Positions 1 through 6,202 of a stretch of DNA of 10,199 nt are shown here, piece by piece. The notes beneath the pieces were generated by a model. That model was not told the origin of the DNA. It made no database searches and saw nothing but the letters and a program-made list of their open reading frames with translations. This stretch comes from Phycisphaerae bacterium. Its GTDB lineage: Bacteria > Planctomycetota > Phycisphaerae > UBA1845 > UTPLA1. Position 1 is the first letter of the stretch. Every line of letters starts with the position of its first letter. The position numbers and the translations under genes were made by a program. Location of the stretch: the NCBI GenBank assembly GCA_016935885.1, contig JAFGQA010000424.1, positions 1 through 10,199 on the forward strand, in the 5' to 3' direction.

Positions 1-59
1 TCAAGGGTGAACGCTGACCGCTCCCTCACGGTCGCGGTTCCGATCGGCGTCGGCGGCAT
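1..59 (-). CDS. 5' end of an unidentified ORF running off the left edge, possibly prepilin-like
   Basis: Reading leftward from an ATG at 59-57, 19 codons are open to the window edge: MPPTPIGTATVRERSAFTL. The start lies 14 bp after the kdsA stop, so it would be co-transcribed with kdsA. Only a weak ribosome-binding site (TTGAG) is visible. The Arg-Ser-Ala-Phe-Thr-Leu ending resembles the cleavage site of type IV pilin/type II secretion pseudopilins (usually Gly/Ala-Phe-Thr-Leu-Ile/Val-Glu). However, the next codon begins GA, meaning Asp or Glu, where a hydrophobic residue is usual, so the match is imperfect. The same reading occurs at the right edge, with two amino-acid changes (Pro3 to Leu and Gly7 to Arg). 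It may be repeat DNA and not a gene. Confidence 0.35.
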   Translation of the reverse strand, partial: MPPTPIGTATVRERSAFTL

Positions 60-86
60 AGGCAATCTCAAGCTTAAACTGCTCTA
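1..86. repeat. Left copy of an 86-bp inverted repeat bounding the window
   Basis: The first 86 bases are the reverse complement of the last 86 (10114-10199), with mismatches only at positions 12, 41, 52 and 77, so 82/86 are identical. Similarity stops at 87. The repeat covers the last three codons (Arg-Ala-Val) and stop of kdsA, a 14-bp gap, and the first 19 codons of an outward-reading ORF. It contains the short inverted pair GACCG/CGGTC (18-22 and 31-35 region), which could form a small hairpin. Since the repeat reaches the window edge, its outer limit is unknown. It could be a duplicated gene start, a dispersed repeat, or the end of a larger element. Confidence 0.95.
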
Positions 87-898
87 ACGCACTCAGCAAT
101 TCGTACGCAGGCTGTCAGGAGCTGTTCAACTTCGTCGAGCGGGAAAACCGAGGCGGGGTCGGATTTTGCCTGGTCGGGGCGGTCGTGGACTTCGAGGAAG
201 AGCGCGTCGGCCCCGGCGGCAACACCGGCCTTGGCGAGAAGGGGGACGAACTGCCGCAGGCCGCCGGATTGGTGGCCTTGGCCACCGGGGATCTGGCAAC
301 TGTGCGTCGCGTCGAAGACCACGGGGGCGAGCTGCTGCATGATCGGGATGCAGGTGAGATCATTGACGAGGCGGCCGTAGCCGAAGAACGTGCCGCGATC
401 GGTCAGTAGGACGCGGTCGTTGCCGGCGTCGCGTACCTTGCCGATGGCCTGGGCCATTTGATCTGGGGCCATGAACTGGCCCTTCTTGACGTTGACGGGC
501 TTGCCGGTTCGGGCCGCGGCGACGAGCAGGTCGGTCTGTCGGCAGAGGAAGGCGGGGATCTGGACGACGTCGCAGACCTCGCCCACCGAGCGTGCCTGAT
601 CGGGCAGGTGAATGTCCGTCAAGACGGGCAGGCCGGTCTTCCTTCTGACCTCGGCCAGCGTTTGCAGGCCTGCTTCCAGACCTGGGCCGCGGAAGCCCTC
701 GATGCTCGTGCGGTTGGCCTTGTCGAAGCTGGATTTGAAGATGTAAGGGATGCCGAGCCGGCGACAGACGCCAGCGACACGGTCTGCGACCATGAGGCAG
801 TGGTCGGTCGATTCGATGACGCAGGGGCCGGCGATGAGCGACAGCGAGTGGCCGGCGCCGATCTGAAAAGGGCCGATGTCAACGGGGCGGGCGGGCAT
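74..898 (-). CDS. kdsA: 3-deoxy-8-phosphooctulonate synthase (Kdo-8-P synthase), metal-dependent type
   Basis: This 274-residue cytoplasmic enzyme condenses phosphoenolpyruvate with arabinose 5-phosphate to make Kdo 8-phosphate, the first committed step to the Kdo sugar of lipopolysaccharide. Family motifs run in order: AGPCVIES (23-30), FKSSFDKANRTS (54-65), QIPAFLCRQTDLL (113-125), NVKKGQF (136-142), TDRGTFFGYG (166-175), FDATHS (195-200) and LFLEVHD (233-239). Cys26, His199, Glu236 and Asp247 fall where the metal ligands of the Aquifex enzyme lie (Cys11, His185, Glu222, Asp233), with nearly the same spacing; metal-independent E. coli KdsA has Asn in place of the Cys. The ATG at 898 has AAGG six bases upstream. 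The length is normal (Aquifex 267, E. coli 284), but the tail after Asp247 is about seven residues shorter than in Aquifex, and its last codons lie inside the 86-bp inverted repeat. Confidence 0.97.
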   Translation of the reverse strand: MPARPVDIGPFQIGAGHSLSLIAGPCVIESTDHCLMVADRVAGVCRRLGIPYIFKSSFDKANRTSIEGFRGPGLEAGLQTLAEVRRKTGLPVLTDIHLPDQARSVGEVCDVVQIPAFLCRQTDLLVAAARTGKPVNVKKGQFMAPDQMAQAIGKVRDAGNDRVLLTDRGTFFGYGRLVNDLTCIPIMQQLAPVVFDATHSCQIPGGQGHQSGGLRQFVPLLAKAGVAAGADALFLEVHDRPDQAKSDPASVFPLDEVEQLLTACVRIAECVRAV

Positions 899-1041
899 GG
901 AGGGCCTTTCGGATCGAACGTACGCGCTTAGCGTTCAAACGGGGTGGCGTGCGTAACGAACGACACGCCCCACGGGGGCGGGTCGTCTATGACGCGCGTG
1001 AACATGCTCGAATGGAGGGCACGTGATACTTCCGGCGGCAT

Positions 1042-1159
1042 TGGAGTCTGGGTGCCACGGGCGGCTTGCCCGCCCGTGCGGTCTCTCCGGTGGGCGCATA
1101 GGGCCATGCACACTGGCAGGCAAGCTGCCAGTGCCACCCGTCGCGCCATGCCACGCCGC
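1042..1159. repeat. 118-bp direct repeat, copy 1 (two hairpins)
   Basis: The unit begins TGGAGTCTGGGTGCC and ends in CATGCCACGCCGC. It contains two 23-nt hairpins of the same shape: 1056-1078 (arm CACGGGCGG, loop CTTGC) and 1111-1133 (arm CACTGGCAG, loop GCAAG). Each has nine perfect base pairs and a five-base loop. The two loops are reverse complements of each other. Copy 2 lies 180 bp further on and is almost identical. Confidence 0.95.
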
Positions 1160-1168
1160 CCAAAGGCC

Positions 1169-1214
1169 GGTGCGAGAAGGGATTCTCGCACCAGCGAGAA
1201 GGGATTCTCGCACC
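1169..1214 (+). repeat. GGGA-loop hairpin repeats, cluster 1 (one intact, one near-intact)
   Basis: The intact copy at 1169-1192 has the ten-base arm GGTGCGAGAA, the loop GGGA and a perfectly complementary arm. A second copy follows directly, with an 18-bp palindrome at 1194-1211 and an A/A mismatch outside it, because the first bases of its left arm are replaced by CA. The pair sits between the two 118-bp direct repeats. Confidence 0.95.
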
Positions 1215-1221
1215 AGCGGGA

Positions 1222-1340
1222 TGGAGTCTGGGTGCCACGGGCGGCTTGCCCGCCCGTGCGGTCTCTCCGGCGGGGCGCATAGGGCCATGCACACTGGCAG
1301 GCAAGCTGCCAGTGCCACCCGTCGCGCCATGCCATGCCGC
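1222..1340. repeat. 118-bp direct repeat, copy 2 (two hairpins)
   Basis: This is a near-perfect copy of 1042-1159, differing by a short change near 1271 (CGGGGC against TGGGC, one base longer) and a single base near the end. The hairpins are at 1236-1258 and 1292-1314 and are identical to those of copy 1. Confidence 0.95.
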
Positions 1341-1426
1341 TCAACACGCACGATCGGACTGTCCTGCCACTTCGTAGCGAGTTCATAGCGGCATGATAAT
1401 ACGATTGGGGGCGGGAGCAAAAGGCG

Positions 1427-2122
1427 CTACCAGTAAGTTGATGTGGGGATGGGGTTGATGGCGCCGTCCTGCCGGAAATTGGCGCTATGGGGGACGGGAA
1501 GGCCCCGTAGGTGAGAAGTCTCGTTGAGGCAAACGAGGCTGCTGACGCCGTCGTGATAGCGAAGGGCGGCGACGGCGGCATTGTCGATGGTGAAGCGGAA
1601 CGAGGGCCCCGGTTGGTCGGTCAGCCAAGCCTCGATCAGGCGGGCAATGGGGCTGCCGTGACTGACGAGCATGACAATGTCGGTCTGGTCCCGCCAGCGG
1701 TCCTTGAGGAACGCGGCGAAGGACTTGGTGCGACTGAGGACGTTCGCAAATGACTCGTCGGCCCGGGGCCAGTCGAATGCGGCCTGGTGGTCTGGGCAGG
1801 GCACGACCTGTGGATGGCGTTTGGCAATGGTCTCGGCGGTGGCGAGGCTCGTATCCACCGGGGTGCCGGGATCGAGGTGGTGGTACTCGCACAGCTCGGG
1901 GTGGAGGCGGACGGGCAGGTTGAGGGCCTCGGCGATCGGCACGGCGGTCTGGATGCACCGGAGGAACGGGCTGCTATAGATGGCCGTAATCGTAGTGGAC
2001 GCGAAGCGTTGAACGAGGGCGTGAACCTGCCGGTCGCCGAGGGGCGACAGGCCGGAATTGAGGTTGTCGTCCTGGCCTGAGTTGGCGAGCGACTCGGCAT
2101 GACGGATGGCGTAAGCGAGCAT
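1427..2122 (-). CDS. Histidine phosphatase superfamily (phosphoglycerate mutase-like) protein
   Basis: This is a 231-residue predicted phosphatase with a phosphohistidine mechanism; the substrate is unknown. Family marks are RHAES at 7-11 (phospho-accepting His8 next to Arg7), YSSPFLRCIQTA at 49-60 (Arg55 for phosphate binding), ELCEYHH at 76-82 (candidate acid Glu79) and LVSHGSP at 152-158 (second catalytic His155). The usual RHG is RHA here, which does occur in the superfamily. The frame stays open upstream to 2383, but the conserved core begins exactly at the ATG at 2122, where GAGG lies five bases upstream. The last 40 or so residues, after His155 and the following strand, look unremarkable. 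No signal peptide is present, so it is probably cytoplasmic. It is transcribed away from the SH3b gene and could share its control region. Confidence 0.9.
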   Translation of the reverse strand: MLAYAIRHAESLANSGQDDNLNSGLSPLGDRQVHALVQRFASTTITAIYSSPFLRCIQTAVPIAEALNLPVRLHPELCEYHHLDPGTPVDTSLATAETIAKRHPQVVPCPDHQAAFDWPRADESFANVLSRTKSFAAFLKDRWRDQTDIVMLVSHGSPIARLIEAWLTDQPGPSFRFTIDNAAVAALRYHDGVSSLVCLNETSHLRGLPVPHSANFRQDGAINPIPTSTYW

Positions 2123-2459
2123 CTTGGCCTCGAAGACGTAGAGACGTCGAAACTTCAGAACGTCGAGCGTCAAAGCGTTGATCCGCCAGGAGAGCCGATC
2201 TCGCGGATCCGGCTTCAGTCCTTCGAAGATTCGGTGGCATGATAGCCCGTCGGGACATTGCGTGCACGATCTTGAAGCTGGGACCATCGTTTGAATGTCC
2301 CAACAGGACCGTCGGTTGATGGTCGTCGGACGCACGGGCGGAGATCCGGAAGCAATCCGTTGACAACGATTGGGATCGAGCATAACGTCTCGTCGTAGGA
2401 TTCAGTTCAAGGAGACGCGCGCCGCCATGGCGCATGCCTGAGACAGGGAGGTAGCCATC
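2123..2459. other. 337-bp divergent intergenic region
   Basis: This lies between the leftward histidine phosphatase gene and the rightward SH3b gene. A possible promoter for the rightward gene is at 2360-2388. The leftward frame is open through much of it but encodes nothing recognisable. I see no hairpin repeat here, unlike the other long gaps. Confidence 0.7.
2360..2388 (+). promoter_or_regulatory. Possible sigma70-type promoter for the SH3b/TM2 genes
   Basis: A consensus -35 box TTGACA at 2360-2365 is followed after 17 bases by TAACGT (2383-2388), a poor -10 box. A better-matching CATAAC lies at a spacing of 15. Transcription would start about 65 bases before the ATG at 2460. This is motif evidence only. 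Confidence 0.4.
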
Positions 2460-4052
2460 ATGCGATCGGGGATTTCCATTTCGATAGTGGTATTCGCGGT
2501 GACGGCGGTTTCGGTCTTACCAGCATTGGCGGAGCCGGGGGACGAGGTCGGTCGGTTCCCCTGGGAGGGGGAGGTCTCGGGGATGAACGTGTACGTGCGC
2601 AGTGGCCCCGGGGCGAATTACTACGCGACCACCAAGCTGAATGCCGGCGACCGGGTGCTGGTGTTGGCTGAGAAGTTCGGCTGGTACCAGATCGTGCCGC
2701 CGCCGAAGAGCTTCAGCTACATTGACATGTCGATGGTGGAACGGCAGGCCGGCGCGAAGACGGGCAAGGTCGCGCAGGATAGGGTCTATGTTCGGGCAGG
2801 CAGCCACCTGGCGCCCCGCAAGACATCGACGCAGATTGTGTTGAATGCGGGGGCGCAGGTCGAGATCCTCGGCGAGATGGATGGCTTCTACAAGATCGTG
2901 CCGCCGCGGGGAGCGGGCCTGTACATCTCGAAGCAGTACGTGGCGTCGGTCCCGCCGCACCTGCGGATCGGGATGGTCGAGCGCTATCTGAACCCGGGAG
3001 GTCCTTCAGCGAATGCCGTCAGACCGGAGGTCCTGTCGGTCGAACGGCCCGCCGAGACGGTGGCGCCCAAGGTTGAGAAGGCGGTGTCTGCCCCGGGCGG
3101 CAGGCGGCCTGCAGGGGGCGCGGCGGATCCGCGTTCGGTAACGCCGTTCCAGACCGTGAAGACCACCGGCGAGACGCCGGTGCCACAGTTTTGCCAGGAT
3201 GAGCTGCCACTGAAGGTGGATTCTGCGATAGGGTCGCAACAGAAGGGTGATGCTGGTTCTGTGAAGCAAGCCGAGGACATTGTCCTGGTCGAGCCTGTGC
3301 TTGACGGGCCGTCGGAGAGAATGACCGGACCATCGGGGCGCTATCAGGCGTTGTTGACGGTGCTGGAGAGCGAACTACATGGACTGGTGCGGGAACCATC
3401 ATCGGGGGAGCAGGATTGGGCGTCGTTACGGACGCGTTACGGGGAGATAGCGGCCCAGTCTGAGGAGCGTACGCCCGCTCGGGTTGCGGAGATCCGCATG
3501 AAGCAGTTGGCAGACCTGATCGAGTTGCACTCGAAGCAGGCGAAGACGCAGGCGGCCGCGGAAGAACTGGCGGCTTTCCGGGCGCGGATGAGTGAAAGGC
3601 GGATGGAGATCACGCGGCGGCGTGCCGAGGCGGCGATGGAGAAATTCGATCTTGAAGGCGAACTGCGGCAGAGTTACGCCTTTGCCCCGGAGAAGCGGCG
3701 CTATCGGCTGGTCGATCCGGAGACCCGGCGGACGGTGGCGTATGTGGACGTTCCGCCCACAGTGGATGTCAACGTGGAGTACTTGATCGGTCGCGTGGTG
3801 GGGATTCGGACGACCAGTCAGCGGTTCAGCCCCGAGGCGCGAGTGCCGATCGCGGTGGCGGCGAACGTCACGGACTTGACGCCGAGGCCGTCGCCTGACG
3901 TCGTTATAAACCCGGACCAGGCTTCTGACGCCGGAAATAACCGCACAGAGATCGCCAAGTCTACCGAGGAAAGGCGAGCTGCGGACGGCGGCGAAGGTGC
4001 GTCGCGTGAGTCGGTGGTCGCGGCCGAACAGGATCCCGAGCAGGATAAATAG
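2460..4052 (+). CDS. Exported protein with two bacterial SH3 domains and a coiled coil
   Basis: This is 530 residues long. Residues 1-24 form a signal peptide (hydrophobic run 6-20, cleavage after Ala-Leu-Ala 22-24), so the protein is exported, presumably to the periplasm or cell surface. Two SH3b domains follow at about 35-93 (NVYVRSGPG at 43-51) and 102-163 (RVYVRAG at 108-114), each ending in a KIVPP- or QIVPP-type strand. SH3b domains often bind peptidoglycan or peptides. A Pro/Ala-rich linker (165-290) leads to an Arg/Glu/Ala-rich coiled coil (about 292-400), a small beta-rich segment (411-470, RYRLVDPETRRTVAYVDVP) and a disordered tail. A strong ribosome-binding site, GGGAGGT, seven bases before the ATG fixes the start. 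Codons 235-241 are made of a perfect hairpin repeat (3164-3182). The specific function is unknown. Confidence 0.9.
   Translation: MRSGISISIVVFAVTAVSVLPALAEPGDEVGRFPWEGEVSGMNVYVRSGPGANYYATTKLNAGDRVLVLAEKFGWYQIVPPPKSFSYIDMSMVERQAGAKTGKVAQDRVYVRAGSHLAPRKTSTQIVLNAGAQVEILGEMDGFYKIVPPRGAGLYISKQYVASVPPHLRIGMVERYLNPGGPSANAVRPEVLSVERPAETVAPKVEKAVSAPGGRRPAGGAADPRSVTPFQTVKTTGETPVPQFCQDELPLKVDSAIGSQQKGDAGSVKQAEDIVLVEPVLDGPSERMTGPSGRYQALLTVLESELHGLVREPSSGEQDWASLRTRYGEIAAQSEERTPARVAEIRMKQLADLIELHSKQAKTQAAAEELAAFRARMSERRMEITRRRAEAAMEKFDLEGELRQSYAFAPEKRRYRLVDPETRRTVAYVDVPPTVDVNVEYLIGRVVGIRTTSQRFSPEARVPIAVAANVTDLTPRPSPDVVINPDQASDAGNNRTEIAKSTEERRAADGGEGASRESVVAAEQDPEQDK
3164..3182. repeat. CAC/GTG hairpin inside the SH3b gene linker
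   Basis: An eight-base perfect stem (arm CACCGGCG, loop AGA) is followed by CCAC. In frame it encodes Thr-Gly-Glu-Thr-Pro-Val-Pro in the unstructured linker. It has the same CAC...GTG ends as the hairpins at 1056, 1111 and 10024. Confidence 0.7.
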
Positions 4053-4092
4053 GCGCGTGGGCGTCGTCTTCTCGGCCGTGCCTTGGCCTTGA

Positions 4093-4731
4093 TTGAGTGT
4101 AACCGTGTACTACTTCGTCATAGACGCGGAGGGAAATCGATATGGCCCAGCGGATATAGATACGCTTGTACGCTGGGTGCAGGAGGGGCGGATCGTCGCC
4201 TCGACCGTTCTCGTTGAGCGAGGTACCGAGAGGCGGGTCCAGGCGGATTCGATCACCGCCATTGCGGCGGCGCTGCGGCGTGTGTCGGGGCAGGCTGCGG
4301 GCGTCGCGATCGAACGAGATGAGCCCATATCCACGGAGGCACCGACGGTTCCGCAGGTGCCGGATGGCGCCGGCGCCGGTCTGCCGTCACCCGGGCCGCC
4401 GGTTCCACCTGTTCCGCGGATGCCCCCGGTTGCGGGGGCGGTTCCACCAGAAGCGGGCTATGCCCGACGGGGTTCCGTGAGCTCGAGGAGCAGGCTCGTG
4501 GCGGGCTTGCTCGGCATCTTCCTCGGCGGACTCGGCATTCACCGGTTCTATCTCGGATACAACGGCATCGGCTTGCTGATGCTGTTGTTGAGCGTTTCCG
4601 GTGGAATCGGCTCGTTCTTCTGTATTCCAGGGGCGGGTTGCGGGATCATCGGGTTGTGGGGCCTGATTGAGGGCATCGTCTGCCTGTGCGGGGGAATGCG
4701 CGACGCGGACGGGCTGGAGCTGCGCGACTGA
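4093..4731 (+). CDS. GYF_2 (DUF4339)-TM2 domain membrane protein
   Basis: This is 212 residues from a TTG start; a GTG at 4105 is the alternative, and neither has a clear ribosome-binding site. The N-terminal 4-62 is a GYF_2 domain (YYFVIDAEGNRYGP, then LVRWVQEGRI and the Ser/Thr-x-Val strand), a probable proline-peptide-binding fold. A Pro-rich linker (80-125) follows. The C-terminal 132-205 is a TM2 domain: LLGIFLGGLGIHRFYLG (139-155), then a second hydrophobic stretch GIIGLWGLIEGIVCLC (184-199) and the closing Asp-x-Asp-Gly (204-207). TM2 proteins are inner-membrane proteins with two helices. The domain has four Cys (177, 183, 197, 199). The gene starts 40 bp after the SH3b gene in the same direction, so the two are probably co-transcribed. 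The cellular role is not known. Confidence 0.9.
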   Translation: MSVTVYYFVIDAEGNRYGPADIDTLVRWVQEGRIVASTVLVERGTERRVQADSITAIAAALRRVSGQAAGVAIERDEPISTEAPTVPQVPDGAGAGLPSPGPPVPPVPRMPPVAGAVPPEAGYARRGSVSSRSRLVAGLLGIFLGGLGIHRFYLGYNGIGLLMLLLSVSGGIGSFFCIPGAGCGIIGLWGLIEGIVCLCGGMRDADGLELRD

Positions 4732-4735
4732 CCGG

Positions 4736-4755
4736 CCTGCCTGTCGGCAGACAGG
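4736..4755. terminator. Hairpin between convergent genes, possible terminator or dispersed repeat
   Basis: Seven paired bases with one mismatch (arm CCTGCCTG, loop TCGG) start five bases after the TM2 stop codon. A second weaker hairpin (CGGTCT/AGACCG) is at 4804-4828. Neither is followed by a T-run, so intrinsic termination is unproven. The position between convergent genes is the main argument for it. Confidence 0.35.
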
Positions 4756-4843
4756 TTGCACACGGCGAGCTTGTGCGATCCGCCAAACGGCAAGCCAAGC
4801 GGGCGGTCTTATCGCAAGCGGCAGACCGGATTGCGTGGGGCAC

Positions 4844-5824
4844 CTATTCGATGGGCGCGTCGCCGGGGCTGCTGTGCTTCTTGAGCCATTCGAGCATGTC
4901 GCGGATGCTGCCTTGGGCGAGCGCGATAGCGGTGTCGGCAGCACCGTAATAAAGGTTCATCGTATCCCCGTCGTCGTCGATCGTGTAGCCGCACGGAAAG
5001 ACGGCGTCTCCGACGTCACCTGTCCGCTCATACTCGGTTTCCGGACCGAAGATCCAGTTGTCACCTCGAAGGAGGCATCTCGTGGGATCGTCGAGATCCA
5101 GCAATGCCAAGCCCACGCGATAGATCGACCCGGCGGTCGTGAAATGAACGCCGTGGTACATCATCAGCCAGCCCTCCTTCGTTTCGATCAGCGGTGGTGA
5201 GAGGCCGATCTTCCGGGCGTCCCACCAGGGCCCGCGCTTGGCCTTGAGGACGACCGTGTGGTCGCCCCAGTGTTTGAGATCGGGCGAAAACGAAATCCAG
5301 ATGTTGGCCCTGCCGGAGCCGGGCATGGGGCGGTGAATCATGGCCCAGCGTCCGCCAAAGCGCCAAGGCAGCAAGGCGGCGTCCTTGTCCTCCGGCGGCA
5401 TCACCGCTCCTACACGTTCGAACTTGCGAAAATCCTCGGTCAGCGCGAGGGCGACGCCGGGACCTGCGTGGGAATAGCACGTGTAGGTTACTGCGTACTT
5501 ATCGAGCTCGGGCACCCAGACGACACGCGGGTCCTCGATGCCCCACTTCTCCTCGGGGTGGTGCTCGACGTCTGGCAGCAAGGTCGGCTCCGGATCGATC
5601 TTCCAGTTGTTGACGCCGTTACTGGATCGTGCGGCGCACAGGTGCGAGCGTCCGGAGCATTCCTCAACCCGACACAGCAGCAGGGTCTCGCCGGACGCCA
5701 GGCGAACCGCGCCCGCGTTGAAGACGGTGTTGACGAAGTAGGGCCAGTCCCTGGCGGTGAGGAGCGGGTTCTTAGGATGTCGCCTCAGCAGCCGACGACG
5801 AGGGTCTTCGCTTTGCGGGGGCAT
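4844..5824 (-). CDS. GH130 family glycoside phosphorylase/hydrolase (mannoside phosphorylase-like)
   Basis: This is a 326-residue five-bladed beta-propeller enzyme of family GH130, whose characterised members mostly cleave beta-mannosides by phosphorolysis, with some hydrolases. Marks are HPKNPLL (16-22), FNAGA (35-39), LCRVEE (50-55), GIEDPR (95-100, where Asp98 is the expected proton donor), HRP (164-166), LSPPLIETKEGWLMMYHG (208-225), VFPCG (275-279) and LYYGAADT (291-298). Basic residues that could bind phosphate are present (for example Arg52, Arg165, Lys205), which favours a phosphorylase, but the substrate cannot be read. There is no signal peptide, so it is cytoplasmic. The ATG at 5824 has GGAGGGAG ten bases upstream; the frame is open to 6160, but that part is repeat sequence. 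It lies downstream of the GT4 gene on the same strand. Confidence 0.92.
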   Translation of the reverse strand: MPPQSEDPRRRLLRRHPKNPLLTARDWPYFVNTVFNAGAVRLASGETLLLCRVEECSGRSHLCAARSSNGVNNWKIDPEPTLLPDVEHHPEEKWGIEDPRVVWVPELDKYAVTYTCYSHAGPGVALALTEDFRKFERVGAVMPPEDKDAALLPWRFGGRWAMIHRPMPGSGRANIWISFSPDLKHWGDHTVVLKAKRGPWWDARKIGLSPPLIETKEGWLMMYHGVHFTTAGSIYRVGLALLDLDDPTRCLLRGDNWIFGPETEYERTGDVGDAVFPCGYTIDDDGDTMNLYYGAADTAIALAQGSIRDMLEWLKKHSSPGDAPIE

Positions 5825-6010
5825 GGGTGAGAGTCTCCCTCCAAGCTCGCGAGCGTGCCGTGGAACTCGTGTGCAGAGCCACGAGCCCTGACCATGTTGA
5901 CCATCATTACATAGTGTGTCTATCGTCCAAATCAGGGCGGGCCTGGATGCGATGGTTGTCGTGCAGGCTGACAGCTCCGTGCGGTCGCGTGGGAGCCGCG
6001 CGAGGATCCT

Positions 6011-6046
6011 CAGCCTATCGATGTCACTCGACCATCGCCATTCCTC
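6011..6046. repeat. 36-bp direct repeat, copy 1
   Basis: Identical to 6167-6202 except for one C/T difference in GACCATCG against GACTATCG. The two copies bracket the hairpin array. The second copy directly abuts the stop codon of the GT4 gene (6203-6205). Confidence 0.95.
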
Positions 6047-6065
6047 CGGCGGGGGCACCAGTGGG

Positions 6066-6164
6066 GGTGCGAGAAGGGATTCTCGCACCAGCGGCAGCGG
6101 GAAGGGATTCTCGCACCAGCGGGAAGGGATTCTCGCACCAGCGGGAAGGGATTCTCGCACCAGC
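6066..6164 (+). repeat. GGGA-loop hairpin repeats, cluster 2 (one intact, three truncated in tandem)
   Basis: The intact 24-nt hairpin is at 6066-6089. It is followed by three exact tandem units of 22 bp (6099-6120, 6121-6142, 6143-6164), each beginning GGGAAGGGATT. These keep the loop and right arm but have lost most of the left arm, so they can no longer fold on their own. Confidence 0.95.
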
Positions 6165-6166
6165 GG

Positions 6167-6202
6167 CAGCCTATCGATGTCACTCGACTATCGCCATTCC
6201 TC
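6167..6202. repeat. 36-bp direct repeat, copy 2
   Basis: This is the partner of 6011-6046, 156 bp away, and ends immediately before the GT4 stop codon on the minus strand. It is therefore likely to be the original position, with the other copy created when the array arose. Confidence 0.95.

Larger units (their letters stand above)
899..1426. other. 528-bp gene-free region filled with hairpin repeats
   Basis: This lies between the start of kdsA and the end of the histidine phosphatase gene; both genes read leftward. It holds two 118-bp direct repeats (1042-1159 and 1222-1340) separated by two copies of the GGGA-loop hairpin. Open frames here are made of repeat sequence and match no protein family I know. 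I see no convincing promoter for kdsA, which must start here or be reached by read-through. Confidence 0.85.
5825..6202. other. 378-bp intergenic region with hairpin-repeat cluster 2
   Basis: This separates the GT4 stop from the GH130 start. It contains a 36-bp direct repeat (6011-6046 and 6167-6202) around a GGGA-loop hairpin array. The part next to GH130 (5825-6010) is free of repeats and could carry its own promoter; I see no clear one. Confidence 0.8.

Noticed and set aside
928..1581. Overlapping open frames on both strands of the 899-1426 region
   Set aside because: They are translations of hairpin repeats, occur in several frames at once and match no family.
2123..2383. An 87-residue N-terminal extension of the histidine phosphatase
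   Set aside because: The catalytic core normally starts within a few residues of the N-terminus, as it does from the ATG at 2122. The extension overlaps the opposite gene's control region.
5825..6160. A 112-residue N-terminal extension of the GH130 protein in the open frame upstream
   Set aside because: It reads through hairpin repeats and has no protein-like character. The GH130 core and a strong ribosome-binding site support the ATG at 5824.
6066..6164. A CRISPR array
   Set aside because: The units are directly joined or nearly so, there are no unique spacers of constant length, and no cas genes are present.
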